Below, in pieces: positions 10,429 through 20,283 of a stretch of 45,272 nucleotides of DNA. The notes under the pieces are model-generated. The model was given only the letters and a program-made list of their open reading frames with translations, had not been told where the DNA came from and searched no databases. The DNA is from an uncultured Alphaproteobacteria bacterium (GTDB lineage Bacteria > Pseudomonadota > Alphaproteobacteria > HIMB59 > GCA-002718135), in contig CACDMT010000007.1 in assembly GCA_902553945.1 (NCBI GenBank), forward strand, positions 1 to 45,272, read 5' to 3'. Made by a program: the position numbers and the translations under genes. How positions within the stretch are numbered: position 1 is the first letter of the stretch; each line of letters starts with the position of its first letter.

Positions 10429-12588
10429 ATGATTAAGAAAAATAATCTTACTATTAATGAAAAATTATATAATTTTATTAATGAAATAGTAATACCTGAA
10501 ACAAATTTAAATATTGATAAATTTTGGAGTGATTTTGCAAGTATTGTTGATGAATTTGACTCATTAAACAAGAGTCTAATAAGTAAAAGATTAGACTTAC
10601 AATCAAAATTAAATGAGTGGTATAGAAATAATAAAGGAAAAGAGATTAATATTGCAGAATATAAAAAATTTCTCTTAGATATTGATTATTTGATTGAGGA
10701 GGGAAATGATTTTAAAATTGATACACAAAATGTTGATCCCGAAATAGCTAATATATGCGGTCCTCAGTTAGTAGTTCCGATAACAAACGCCAGGTATTCA
10801 TTGAATGCAATTAATGCAAGATGGGGGAGTTTTTACGATGCAATATATGGAACAAATGTCTTGGGAGATTTACCAACAACTAAAGAGTATGACATAAAAA
10901 GAGGAAAGAGAGTTATAAAATTTGCCAAAGACCATTTAGATAAAATTGCACCTTTGAAATTATCTTCATGGAATAAAGTAACAAGTATTAATTTAATAAA
11001 TGACAAAATTAATTTTGATCTTTCTACTAGTCAAACAACAACAATTTTAGATGAAAATCAAATTGCGGGTATTCGTTTGAATTCTGAGAATAAATTAAGT
11101 GAATTAATATTAATTGTTAATAATTTGCATTGTCGTATATTTATAAATAGAAATAATATTATTGGAAAAACTGACTCAGCTGGAATTTCTGATATTGTTT
11201 TAGAATCAGCTATTTCTTCTATTTTAGATTTTGAGGATAGTGTAGCTACAGTAGATGCAGATGACAAAGTGTTAGCTTATGAAAATTTGCTAGGTTTGAT
11301 GAAAGGTAATTTAAAGTCAACATTTACAAAAAATCACAAAGAGATAACAAGAGTTTTAAATCAAGATATTAAAATTAAAACTCTAAGTGGAGAGGATAAA
11401 ATACTTAAAGGAAGATCATTAATACTAGTTAGAAATGTAGGCCATTTGATGACAACTCCTATAATATTAAATAAAGATAATAATGAAATTGGTGAAGGTA
11501 TTATGGATGGTGTAATAACTTCTTTAATCGCAATTCATGATATAAAAAAATCATCTAATAAAAATTCCATTTATAATTCTATTTATATTGTCAAACCGAA
11601 AATGCATGGACCGGAAGAAGTTGAATTTACAGTAAATCTTTTTGAGCGTATTGAGGTAATGTTAAATTTACCCAATAATACAATTAAAGTTGGTATTATG
11701 GATGAAGAGAGAAGAACAAGTATTAATTTAAAAGAATGTATACGTGCAGCAAAATCTAGACTAGCTTTTATAAATACAGGATTTCTTGATAGAACAGGAG
11801 ATGAAATACATACTTCAACTCAAGCTGGTTCATTTATAATAAAAGCAGATATGAAAAATGCTGCTTGGATAAAATCATATGAAGATAGAAATGTAGATAT
11901 TGGATTAGAATGTGGATTAAAAGGAAAAGCTCAAATTGGAAAAGGAATGTGGGCTATGCCTGATTTAATGTTGGAAATGGTAGAGCAAAAAATTTCACAT
12001 CCAATGGCAGGTGCCAATTGTTCATGGGTACCAAGCCCAACTGCTGCAACTCTACACGCTATGCATTATCACCATATAAATGTTTTTGATGTTCAAGATA
12101 AAATTAAAGCTGAGGGAAAAAGAGGCACATTAGATGATTTACTAACATTACCTTTATTAAATAAAAGAAATTTATCCGAAGAAGAGATTAATAAAGAAAT
12201 AGAAAATAATGCTCAAGGAATCTTAGGTTATGTAGTTAGATGGATTGATCAAGGAATTGGTTGTTCAAAAGTACCCGATATTAATAATATTGGATTAATG
12301 GAAGATAGAGCTACTTGCCGAATATCTTCACAGGCGATTGTTAATTGGATAGCTAGCGGTCTTATAACAAAGGAGCAAGCGCTGAATGCCTTAAAAAAAA
12401 TGGCTATTGTTGTTGATAAACAAAATATAGGTGATGAAAATTACATACCAATGTCTCCAAGTTATAATACTATAGCTTTTCAAGCTGCAAAAGACCTTGT
12501 TTTTGATGGAATTAATCAACCCTCTGGTTATACTGAACCTATATTGCATAAAAGAAGAATAGAATTTAAATTAAAAAATAAAGTTTAA
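10429..12588 (+). CDS. glcB: Malate synthase G
   Basis: GPQLVVPITNARYSLNAINARWGSFYDAIYGTN, GIMDEERRTSINL, FLDRTGDEIHTSTQAG, GKGMWAMPDLM, AGANCSWVPSPTAATLHAMHYH. Confidence 0.97.
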   Translation: MIKKNNLTINEKLYNFINEIVIPETNLNIDKFWSDFASIVDEFDSLNKSLISKRLDLQSKLNEWYRNNKGKEINIAEYKKFLLDIDYLIEEGNDFKIDTQNVDPEIANICGPQLVVPITNARYSLNAINARWGSFYDAIYGTNVLGDLPTTKEYDIKRGKRVIKFAKDHLDKIAPLKLSSWNKVTSINLINDKINFDLSTSQTTTILDENQIAGIRLNSENKLSELILIVNNLHCRIFINRNNIIGKTDSAGISDIVLESAISSILDFEDSVATVDADDKVLAYENLLGLMKGNLKSTFTKNHKEITRVLNQDIKIKTLSGEDKILKGRSLILVRNVGHLMTTPIILNKDNNEIGEGIMDGVITSLIAIHDIKKSSNKNSIYNSIYIVKPKMHGPEEVEFTVNLFERIEVMLNLPNNTIKVGIMDEERRTSINLKECIRAAKSRLAFINTGFLDRTGDEIHTSTQAGSFIIKADMKNAAWIKSYEDRNVDIGLECGLKGKAQIGKGMWAMPDLMLEMVEQKISHPMAGANCSWVPSPTAATLHAMHYHHINVFDVQDKIKAEGKRGTLDDLLTLPLLNKRNLSEEEINKEIENNAQGILGYVVRWIDQGIGCSKVPDINNIGLMEDRATCRISSQAIVNWIASGLITKEQALNALKKMAIVVDKQNIGDENYIPMSPSYNTIAFQAAKDLVFDGINQPSGYTEPILHKRRIEFKLKNKV

Positions 12589-12971
12589 CATTTATCATTA
12601 GTTATTTCATTTCTTCTCATTGGCATTGAATCTATTATGTCAAATAATGTTAAAAAAATTTTATCATCAGTGCTATAATCTTTAACCATTCCATCATATC
12701 CAATTAACCAAATACCATATTTATTTTTTATATATTCAGGTATTGCAAAATCTATATTTTCAAATTTTTCAAAAAAAATTATTTCTAAATTTCTATCTTC
12801 AATTTCACATTTATTATCTGATATAAATTTTTTAGTTTTTATAAATATTAAATCTTCATGATTTTCATAAGATATAATTAGTAATCTCTTTTCCCAATTA
12901 AATATGGATATTTGTTTTGCCATTAGTTCAAAACTTATAGAGCATATTATTAATAAAATTATGTATTTCAT
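12585..12971 (-). CDS. DUF4174-type periplasmic/exported protein
   Basis: IFNWEKRLLIIS... YGIWLIGYDGMVKDY; start trimmed to MKYIILLI because the upstream part of the listed ORF is antisense to the tRNA gene. Confidence 0.7.
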   Translation of the reverse strand: MKYIILLIICSISFELMAKQISIFNWEKRLLIISYENHEDLIFIKTKKFISDNKCEIEDRNLEIIFFEKFENIDFAIPEYIKNKYGIWLIGYDGMVKDYSTDDKIFLTLFDIIDSMPMRRNEITNDKC

Positions 12972-12977
12972 GAAAAA

Positions 12978-13052
12978 TGGTGCCACAGGGCAGATTCGAA
13001 CTGCCGGCTTACTCATTACCAATGAGTTACTCTACCCCTGAGTTACTGCGGC
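12978..13052 (-). tRNA. tRNA-Thr (GGU anticodon), CCA encoded
   Basis: Minus strand GCCGCAG TA ACTCAGGGGTAGAGT A ACTCA TTGGTAA TGAGT ... GGCAG TTCGAAT CTGCC CTGTGGC ACCA folds as a cloverleaf. Confidence 0.95.
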
Positions 13053-13063
13053 TAATATTATAT

Positions 13064-14083
13064 TCATATTGATCTTAATTCTTCTAGCTTACGATCCATT
13101 ACAAAAAACCAAATTGGAGGAATTAAAGCCATCATTAACATTACTGAATAATTAGAGGGCATTTCCATTTTTTTTTCTTCTTGTGATAGTAACGGATAAT
13201 GTTTGCCAGCACTTTTATGATGTTCACTGTGAAGACCTAAGTTAAAAGTAGACCAATTTGCAGATATATGACGACTATTCCATGAATGTGAATCAGAAAA
13301 TCTCTCATATTTTCCATCATATATATTTCTGCTCAATCCATAATGCTGAATATAATTTACTAATTCTAATAATGTTATTGAGACTAATGAATGAAAAAGA
13401 ATAAAAACTAAACCATTCATACCAGCTATATAAAAAGCTATCAATAAAAATATAAATTCTAATGAAAAATAATGCAGTACTCTATTTTGCAAACTAAAAG
13501 TTTTTATATTTTTTTTATAAAGAATATTTTTTTCTATTTTCCATGATGAAATAACACTATTAATTACACATCGAATAAAATAAAAATAAAAATTTTCACC
13601 TTTTCTAGCTGTTGCAGGATCTTCTTTTGTTGCTACGTTTTTATGATGTCCATAAACATGCTCTATTCTAAAATGACCATACAAACATAATATTAATAAA
13701 GTGACTCCTAAAAATCTCATAAATTTACTTTGTCTGTGTATTAGTTCATGAGCAGTAGTTATACCTATGGAACCTCCTGACATTCCAACAGCTGCACCTA
13801 AAGCTGCCACAGTAAAAACACTAATATTATTTTTTGATACAACAAATAATCCAAAAAATATAAGAAATAAAATACAAGGCAAAACAATAATAATTGAAAA
13901 GTTATGTAATAAATTTTCATTTAATTCTTGATCTTTTTTATTTAGGTAGGGAAGCATTAAATCAATTATAGGAACTAAGATGAACACCCATACAAACGGA
14001 GAAAGAGACCATGAGGGAGATATTAGTAATCCTAAAGAGCTTGCACTAATTAAAATAAGAGGTGTTACAAGATAAAAAAACAT
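13064..14083 (-). CDS. AlkB-like integral-membrane diiron (alkane 1-monooxygenase/fatty-acid desaturase superfamily) protein
   Basis: His boxes HELIHR, EHVYGHHKNVATKEDPATAR, NYIQHYGL, LGLHSEHHKSAGKHYPLL. Confidence 0.88.
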   Translation of the reverse strand: MFFYLVTPLILISASSLGLLISPSWSLSPFVWVFILVPIIDLMLPYLNKKDQELNENLLHNFSIIIVLPCILFLIFFGLFVVSKNNISVFTVAALGAAVGMSGGSIGITTAHELIHRQSKFMRFLGVTLLILCLYGHFRIEHVYGHHKNVATKEDPATARKGENFYFYFIRCVINSVISSWKIEKNILYKKNIKTFSLQNRVLHYFSLEFIFLLIAFYIAGMNGLVFILFHSLVSITLLELVNYIQHYGLSRNIYDGKYERFSDSHSWNSRHISANWSTFNLGLHSEHHKSAGKHYPLLSQEEKKMEMPSNYSVMLMMALIPPIWFFVMDRKLEELRSI

Positions 14084-14153
14084 TTATGATCAATTTCTAA
14101 TTTAATTTTTAGTTAAAATTGTTTTATAAACAAAATTTTTAAAAAAATGAATA

Positions 14154-15311
14154 TTAATTAATCTTTGGTTTATTAATATTCATGAGATAAAGCAAAGCTA
14201 TACCATTTCCGCCCCAAATAACTGAAAGTAAATACATATTGAAAGTAAGTCCAAAATATTCTGCCAAATAACCAACTAATACTGGTCCAAATATAAAACC
14301 TGCAAAACCAAGTGTTATGAGGTTTGATACGGTAATATTAATTGATTCATTTGAAATTTTAATTGCCTCTCTAATTACAATAGCAATGAAATTTGCAGTA
14401 CCAAATCCAAACAATAACATACCAAATATTATAAAATATAAATTCATTGTTAATAATGCTAAAAATAAAACTATGCATGAAATAATACTGAAATAGCCAC
14501 CGATTACATGAGCTCCTAATAAATTGATTAGTCTACTACCCATTAGACGTGCAACAATTTCACCTATACTAAAAAAAATTAATAGTATACCTCCTAAATA
14601 TAAAGGAATTGATAAATCTTTTGTTAACCACACTGGTGTCCAATCTAAAATAATCCCTAACGTAGCAAAATTCATCATCATCAAAAAACCATAAACAAGT
14701 ATAATTTTTTTTGGTAATTTAAATTTAACTATTTCTTTTTCAGGTTCATATTCTCTTCTTAATCCAAAAACTTTAAATATAAAAACAAACATAAATGTTG
14801 CAAAACCAAGAAGAATAAAAGTAATTCTTGGATCAGAGATATAACTTATGAAGTAAGCTGCTGCAATTGACCCAACTAGTGATCCAGAACTATAGCAAGC
14901 TTGAAATAAAGGAAGAATAATTTTATCTGTTTTTTTTTCAATAATTGATATTTGTGTATTTGTAATTGGAACTAAAAAGCCAATAGCAATTCCAAATGGG
15001 ATCCATGAAATAAGAAAATAATTATAGTTTTGAGCACTTATTAGCAAAAAAGGACAAAAAGAAAAAATTATTAATCCAATAATTGCAGTATTAGTTGTTC
15101 CAACTTTAGGTGCAACAACTCTACCGCTAATTTGATTAGAAAAGAAATTGCAAATTCCAAATATAAATAAACCAAATCCTAACTCAGACTCACTAATATT
15201 TAACCTTTCAATATTCCATGGAATATGAACAAAATAAATACTTATAGTAAACATCATAATAAATGCACTTACAAAAGATATGTTTCTTTCTTTATTAAAA
15301 CTATATTCCAT
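14154..15311 (-). CDS. MFS transporter
   Basis: About 12 hydrophobic segments, MFS-like organisation (FGICNFFSNQISGRVVAPKVGTTNTAIIG; GEIVARLMGSRLINLLGAHVIGG). Confidence 0.85.
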   Translation of the reverse strand: MEYSFNKERNISFVSAFIMMFTISIYFVHIPWNIERLNISESELGFGLFIFGICNFFSNQISGRVVAPKVGTTNTAIIGLIIFSFCPFLLISAQNYNYFLISWIPFGIAIGFLVPITNTQISIIEKKTDKIILPLFQACYSSGSLVGSIAAAYFISYISDPRITFILLGFATFMFVFIFKVFGLRREYEPEKEIVKFKLPKKIILVYGFLMMMNFATLGIILDWTPVWLTKDLSIPLYLGGILLIFFSIGEIVARLMGSRLINLLGAHVIGGYFSIISCIVLFLALLTMNLYFIIFGMLLFGFGTANFIAIVIREAIKISNESINITVSNLITLGFAGFIFGPVLVGYLAEYFGLTFNMYLLSVIWGGNGIALLYLMNINKPKIN

Positions 15312-15465
15312 TGATTTTGTGAGTATTAAGATTTCATTTTGAACTATATGGTATTGCTATACTATTTATTAATCATATAAAATGGACAAATTGCATAATT
15401 TTTAATTAAATTATTGTTAAATATTGATAGTATAATTTTTAAAATATAATCATATAATATTCATA

Positions 15466-16062
15466 ATGAAAGAAATAGATTTTTGGTTCTCAATAGGAAG
15501 CACTTATACTTATTTAAGTGTAAATAGGATAAGTGAGGTTTCTAAAAATGAAAATATTAAATTTAATTGGTATCCATTTAGTGTAAGAAAAATTATGATG
15601 GATATGGATAACATTCCTTTTACTCCTCCATCCAAAAAAATTAAGTCTGATTATATGTGGAGAGATATAGAAAGGAGAGCAAAATTTTATGGTTTTGAAG
15701 CAAAAGTTCCAGCCCCATATCCTTTAAAGGAATTTGATTTAGCAAATCAAATTGCGATCTTAGGTATGAATGAAGGATGGGGAATTGAATATGTAACCAC
15801 AACTTACAAAAGATGGTTTCAGTTAGGCAAAGAACCTGCAACAGAACCAAATCTCTCAGAGATATTGCAAGAATTGAATTTAAATAAAGAAGATGTGTTA
15901 ATCAAAGCTAACTCTTCAGAGATAAATGATCAATACTTGGGTAATACAGATAAAGCATTTAAAAATGGAGTCTTTGGTAGTCCAACTTTTATTTATAAAG
16001 ATGAAGTCTTTTGGGGTGATGACAGATTAGAAGATTGTATCAAGTGGATTGGTTTACAGTAG
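15466..16062 (+). CDS. 2-hydroxychromene-2-carboxylate isomerase/DsbA-family thioredoxin-fold protein
   Basis: EIDFWFSIGSTYTYLSVNRI, FNWYPFSVRKIM, GVFGSPTFIYKDEVFWGDDRL. Confidence 0.9.
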   Translation: MKEIDFWFSIGSTYTYLSVNRISEVSKNENIKFNWYPFSVRKIMMDMDNIPFTPPSKKIKSDYMWRDIERRAKFYGFEAKVPAPYPLKEFDLANQIAILGMNEGWGIEYVTTTYKRWFQLGKEPATEPNLSEILQELNLNKEDVLIKANSSEINDQYLGNTDKAFKNGVFGSPTFIYKDEVFWGDDRLEDCIKWIGLQ

Positions 16063-16161
16063 TATTAATTCTATAGTTTTTTATCTGCTTCAAATAGTCT
16101 TCTTACAGAATCATTTAGAATAATTAAGTATAATTTTTAATATAGCATTTAAGGAGTTAAA

Positions 16162-16527
16162 ATGAATCTTAATTTTATTTTTAAGGCACAAGGTGTTGTT
16201 CTAATTATTAATGGATTAGGCTCACTTTTTTTAGGGTCTCTGTGGATTTCACAAGGCACTGGTTGGACATCTACACCAGATTTAATAACATTTGGTCAAT
16301 TTGTTGGAGTAGTTTTGTTTGTTAATGGAATATGGAGTTGGAGATTTCCTGATATTGCAGGAGAGAATATTAAATCAATTGGAATGCTGTTCGCTTTTGG
16401 AGGATTATTATTCACTGCTATAATTTTATTTCACATAATTACTGGAGCTGTTGCTGGCGCTACACCGTATGTCAATGTAGTTTTAACTGCACTATTTGCT
16501 ATAGCTTTTTATATTTACAGTAGATAA
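16162..16527 (+). CDS. Small integral membrane protein of unknown function
   Basis: 121-aa ORF with AAGGAG SD and 4 hydrophobic segments. Confidence 0.7.
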   Translation: MNLNFIFKAQGVVLIINGLGSLFLGSLWISQGTGWTSTPDLITFGQFVGVVLFVNGIWSWRFPDIAGENIKSIGMLFAFGGLLFTAIILFHIITGAVAGATPYVNVVLTALFAIAFYIYSR

Positions 16528-16541
16528 ATAATAATAAATTT

Positions 16542-16573
16542 AAATATTAGTGGAGTTAACTCCACTAATATTT
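16542..16573. terminator. 32-bp perfect palindrome, probable bidirectional terminator
   Basis: AAATATTAGTGGAGTT/AACTCCACTAATATTT between convergent ORFs. Confidence 0.75.
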
Positions 16574-16582
16574 ATTTATTAT

Positions 16583-17197
16583 TTAATCCCAATTACTTTC
16601 CAAAACTCTAGATAAATTAAAGCCAGTAAATTCACATTTATTTAAAAATTCTCTATGGCTTGCCCAAACATTTTTTTCATTTAGTTTATCATGAGCAAGT
16701 CCATAATCTTTCATACTTCTAAATCTAATACCAAATCCATATTGCCCAATATGTGATCCTCTGAAAGTACCAACTGTTCCACCGTTTCCTCCATTTTCCA
16801 TCCAATAATTAAAAAATACTTCAGATGTTTTAATTAAATCTTCTTCATCATCATATTTAAATAACCATTGTGCAAAACAATGTTTTTGACCAGGGTCAGG
16901 ATCCATTTTATGAGCTAAGGGAATATACAAGTTCATATTTTCCCAATCTGTGACATCGAAGTAAGGACTCATGTCCTTTTGAAATTCTTCATCATTTGAA
17001 ACTTTATCATCAAACTCTCCAAAATTAGCATTATTTTCAAAACCGGCTGAAAATGAGTAAGATCCAACATTTGTACCTAAATGATTAAATAAGGCACAAC
17101 CTATTGAGCCATATTTTTCAAAATATTTTCTAGCAGTATTATAGGCCTCTACTGCTTTAGAATGTGGGATTTTATAATCCCAATTAGCAACGATCAT
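16583..17197 (-). CDS. Protein of unknown function with two apparently homologous halves
   Basis: Strong SD AAAGGAGGT (17201-17210, minus); LGTNVGSYSFSAGFENNANFGEFDDKV vs RGSHIGQYGFGIRFRSMKDYGLAHDKL internal similarity. Confidence 0.75.
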   Translation of the reverse strand: MIVANWDYKIPHSKAVEAYNTARKYFEKYGSIGCALFNHLGTNVGSYSFSAGFENNANFGEFDDKVSNDEEFQKDMSPYFDVTDWENMNLYIPLAHKMDPDPGQKHCFAQWLFKYDDEEDLIKTSEVFFNYWMENGGNGGTVGTFRGSHIGQYGFGIRFRSMKDYGLAHDKLNEKNVWASHREFLNKCEFTGFNLSRVLESNWD

Positions 17198-17320
17198 AAT
17201 TACCTCCTTTTTATTATTTATAGTTTATATGTATTATTAAATAATTATTAAATATTACTAGAATTGTATAAATTTATCTTTTAGTTGATATTTTTATATT
17301 TAGAATTATTTTAAATTTAA

Positions 17321-17440
17321 ATGATAATGAAATTAATCAATTATATCTTCCCTAAAGGACAATGGTCAATTCCAAGATTAGCAATACTTTTTATTATTTT
17401 TGCAATTCTTGATTACATAGTTATTTTCCATCAATTCTAA
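17321..17440 (+). CDS. Possible small single-TM protein (39 aa)
   Basis: ATG..TAA ORF MIMKLINYIFPKGQWSIPRLAILFIIFAILDYIVIFHQF; not in ORF track (short). Confidence 0.45.
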   Translation: MIMKLINYIFPKGQWSIPRLAILFIIFAILDYIVIFHQF

Positions 17441-17446
17441 AAAATA

Positions 17447-19264
17447 GTGGTTAGTGATTTAATTTTTTCACTAAGAGAAGTAGAAATTAAATTTGGAAAA
17501 AAAATAATTTTTCAAAATTTAGATTTAAATCTTCATAAAGGCGATATGATTGCTTTAGTGGGTAATAATGGTGTAGGAAAAAGCACATTAATGAAAACAA
17601 TTAATCGTGATCAAGACATTGATAATGGAAAAATTTGGAGTCTAACTGATTTAAAAGTTAGTTACTTTAATCAGAAATTTAATGATTTTCATCAAAACAA
17701 AATTGAAGATTTTTTTAATGATTTAATGAATGATAAAAATAAACATTTTATAGATATTTATTGTGATAAATTAAACTTAAACAAAAACTCCAATATTGAA
17801 AATTTATCAGGAGGACAAAAAAGAAAAGTTTATTTAATTAGATCTCTATTAAAAGAATCTGATGTGTTATTACTTGATGAGCCAACAAATCATCTAGATT
17901 TAGAGTGTATTGAATGGTTAGAAAATCATCTCAAAAATTTAAATAAAACAATAATTTGTGTTAGTCATGACAGAACATTTTTAAGTAACTTTACTAATAA
18001 AGTTTTTTGGCTAGATCGAGGAAATCTTAGGGTGAGCCCTAAAGGTTTTAAAAATTTTGACAAATGGTCAGAAGAACTTTTAGATCAAGAATATAGAGAG
18101 TTAAGAAATAGAAAACAATTTGTAAATTTAGAATTAGAATGGGCTAATAAAGGTGTAAAGGCAAGAGTTAAAAGAAATGAAAAACGTCTTCAAAGAGCTA
18201 AAGAATTAAAAATTCAATTAGAAAAGGATGAGACATCATATAGAAGTGCTATAAAATCATTGAAACCACAGATCGCTAAGAAATCTTCAGATCAATCAAG
18301 GTTTATTGCTGAATATAATAATGTGTCAGTAAGATATCCAAATCAAAAAAATTTTGTTTTTGAAGATCTTAATATTAAGATTAGTAAAAATGACAGAATA
18401 GGTTTGTTGGGAAAAAATGGCTCTGGAAAATCTACATTTCTTAAAACTTTATTAAATGAAATATCAATTACAACAGGTAAATTAAAACTGAAAAAAAATT
18501 TAGAATTTTCATATTTTGATCAGTTAAGAAATGATTTAAATGGAAGAAAATCAATCAAGGATATTTTAGTTCCTTCTGGAGGTGATTATCTAAAAGTTCA
18601 AGGAAGAGAGCGTCATGTTTGTAGTTATGTTAAAGATTTTCAGTTTGATCCCAAAAATATAAATCATACAATTCAAACCTTATCAGGAGGAGAGCAAAAT
18701 AGACTACTTCTTGCTAAAGTTTTAGCAAATCCAAAAACAGGTTTAATTCTAGATGAGCCAACCAATGATCTTGATTTAGAAACATTAGATTTACTTACAG
18801 AAATGTTATCAAATTATAAAGGTACATTATTAATTGTTTCACATGATAGAGATTTTTTAGATCAAACAGTTAATAAAATAATTTATTTTAATGAAGATAA
18901 AAAAGTTTTACTTTTTCATGGAGGATATAGTGATTTTTTAAAATCTTTAAAAAATAATAATAAAATTGATAAAAACATAAATAAAAAAAAGAAAAATATA
19001 AAAAAAGAAAATCAAAAAAAATTGTCTTTTAAATTCCAATATGAATTAAATAAACTACCTGAAGAAATTAAAATAATTGAAAATAAAATACAAATAATTA
19101 AAAATGATTTATCAAATACAAATTTATATATGGAAGATTCTGAAAAATTTGATAAAATAACTAAAGAACTAAATATCTTATCTGATGATCTAGTAATTAA
19201 AGAAGATCGATTATTAGAAATTATGGAAATAGAAGAAAAAATAAAATTTGAAAATGAAGCATAG
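17447..19264 (+). CDS. uup: ABC-F family ATPase (Uup-like)
   Basis: Two ABC domains (GNNGVGKSTLMK/LSGGQKRKV; GKNGSGKSTFLK/LSGGEQNRLLL), C-terminal coiled coil; GTG start. Confidence 0.9.
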   Translation: MVSDLIFSLREVEIKFGKKIIFQNLDLNLHKGDMIALVGNNGVGKSTLMKTINRDQDIDNGKIWSLTDLKVSYFNQKFNDFHQNKIEDFFNDLMNDKNKHFIDIYCDKLNLNKNSNIENLSGGQKRKVYLIRSLLKESDVLLLDEPTNHLDLECIEWLENHLKNLNKTIICVSHDRTFLSNFTNKVFWLDRGNLRVSPKGFKNFDKWSEELLDQEYRELRNRKQFVNLELEWANKGVKARVKRNEKRLQRAKELKIQLEKDETSYRSAIKSLKPQIAKKSSDQSRFIAEYNNVSVRYPNQKNFVFEDLNIKISKNDRIGLLGKNGSGKSTFLKTLLNEISITTGKLKLKKNLEFSYFDQLRNDLNGRKSIKDILVPSGGDYLKVQGRERHVCSYVKDFQFDPKNINHTIQTLSGGEQNRLLLAKVLANPKTGLILDEPTNDLDLETLDLLTEMLSNYKGTLLIVSHDRDFLDQTVNKIIYFNEDKKVLLFHGGYSDFLKSLKNNNKIDKNINKKKKNIKKENQKKLSFKFQYELNKLPEEIKIIENKIQIIKNDLSNTNLYMEDSEKFDKITKELNILSDDLVIKEDRLLEIMEIEEKIKFENEA

Positions 19265-19415
19265 GAAAATAAATTTTATAGGCTGGCTTTTATTTGTTAT
19301 TTCCTCAATTTTTTTTATTGTATCAAGTTTTGGCAATCTTTGGTCAATGTTGGGCAGTATATTCTTTTTTATAGCTTGTTTAGTTTTTCTGATACCTTTT
19401 TTCTTAAAAAATTAA
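19254..19415 (+). CDS. Possible small membrane protein (53 aa), overlaps uup stop
   Basis: ATG..TAA ORF MKHRKINFIGWLLFVISSIFFIVSSFGNLWSMLGSIFFFIACLVFLIPFFLKN; absent from ORF track. Confidence 0.5.
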   Translation: MKHRKINFIGWLLFVISSIFFIVSSFGNLWSMLGSIFFFIACLVFLIPFFLKN

Positions 19416-19416
19416 T

Positions 19417-20205
19417 TTAATAGCTATTAGATTTATTATTATCTAATTTAATCTCTTTCATTTCATTTACAATATTTTGTGCAGCATCATTCATGATTCT
19501 AAAATCAGATAACACTGTAACTAAATTAAATCCCATATCGATCATTCTTTTTGCATATTTTGTTGATCCATTATGAATACCTGAAATCTTTTTATATTTT
19601 TTAGTTTTTTTAACAATCATCTCTAGATTATCTAATATTTTTTTATCCTCTACGTCAAATTTAGGCTTTAATCCATATGAAGAGCTCATGTCTGCTGGTC
19701 CTATATAAACTCCACTTAGTTGTGGTACTGATAAAATTTCATCAATATTATTTATTGCCTCTTCTGTTTCAATCATTGCAAAGCTCAATATGTTATTATT
19801 AGCATTTTTAAAATAATCTTTTCCATAATGAAGTTGTGCACGCAAAGGACCAAAGCTTCTTTGACCTTTTTGGGGATAGTAGCAATAAGACACAAATTCT
19901 TCACAATCTTTTTTATTATTTATCATTGGGGCGATTATTCCCAAAACTCCTAAATCTAACATTTTCATTATTATTCCAGGCTCATTCCAAGGAATTCTAA
20001 CCAATGGAGAAGAAGTTGAATTTTGTAGAGCCTGAAGTATCGCTATACTAGATTGATAATCATTTTGCCCATGCTGCATATCAATAGTTATAGAGTCCCA
20101 ACCCATTTTTCCAAAAGATTCAGCTATAAATGAATTAGGCAGGTGAAGCCAACCGTTAATAATTGGTTTTTTACTATTATATAAATCGATTATTTTATTT
20201 TGCAT
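19417..20205 (-). CDS. HpcH/HpaI aldolase family protein
   Basis: GWLHLPNSFIAESFGKMGWDSITIDMQHGQNDY, LVRIPWNEPGIIMKMLDLGVLGIIAPMI, MIETEEAINNIDEI, GVYIGPADMSSSYG. Confidence 0.94.
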   Translation of the reverse strand: MQNKIIDLYNSKKPIINGWLHLPNSFIAESFGKMGWDSITIDMQHGQNDYQSSIAILQALQNSTSSPLVRIPWNEPGIIMKMLDLGVLGIIAPMINNKKDCEEFVSYCYYPQKGQRSFGPLRAQLHYGKDYFKNANNNILSFAMIETEEAINNIDEILSVPQLSGVYIGPADMSSSYGLKPKFDVEDKKILDNLEMIVKKTKKYKKISGIHNGSTKYAKRMIDMGFNLVTVLSDFRIMNDAAQNIVNEMKEIKLDNNKSNSY

Positions 20206-20283
20206 AAATTTATAATCCTTTATACATTCGAAAAATTAAATTAATAGTTTAACTTTAAATTTTATTTAAATACAAGATTATAT

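Noticed and set aside
10386-11267. Minus ORFs 10386..10571 and 11058..11267 antisense to glcB
   Set aside because: Shadow ORFs; glcB is clear.
12972-13022. N-terminal extension of the 12585..13022 minus ORF
   Set aside because: MVMSKPAVRICPVAPFF is read through the tRNA-Thr gene; real start is probably 12971.
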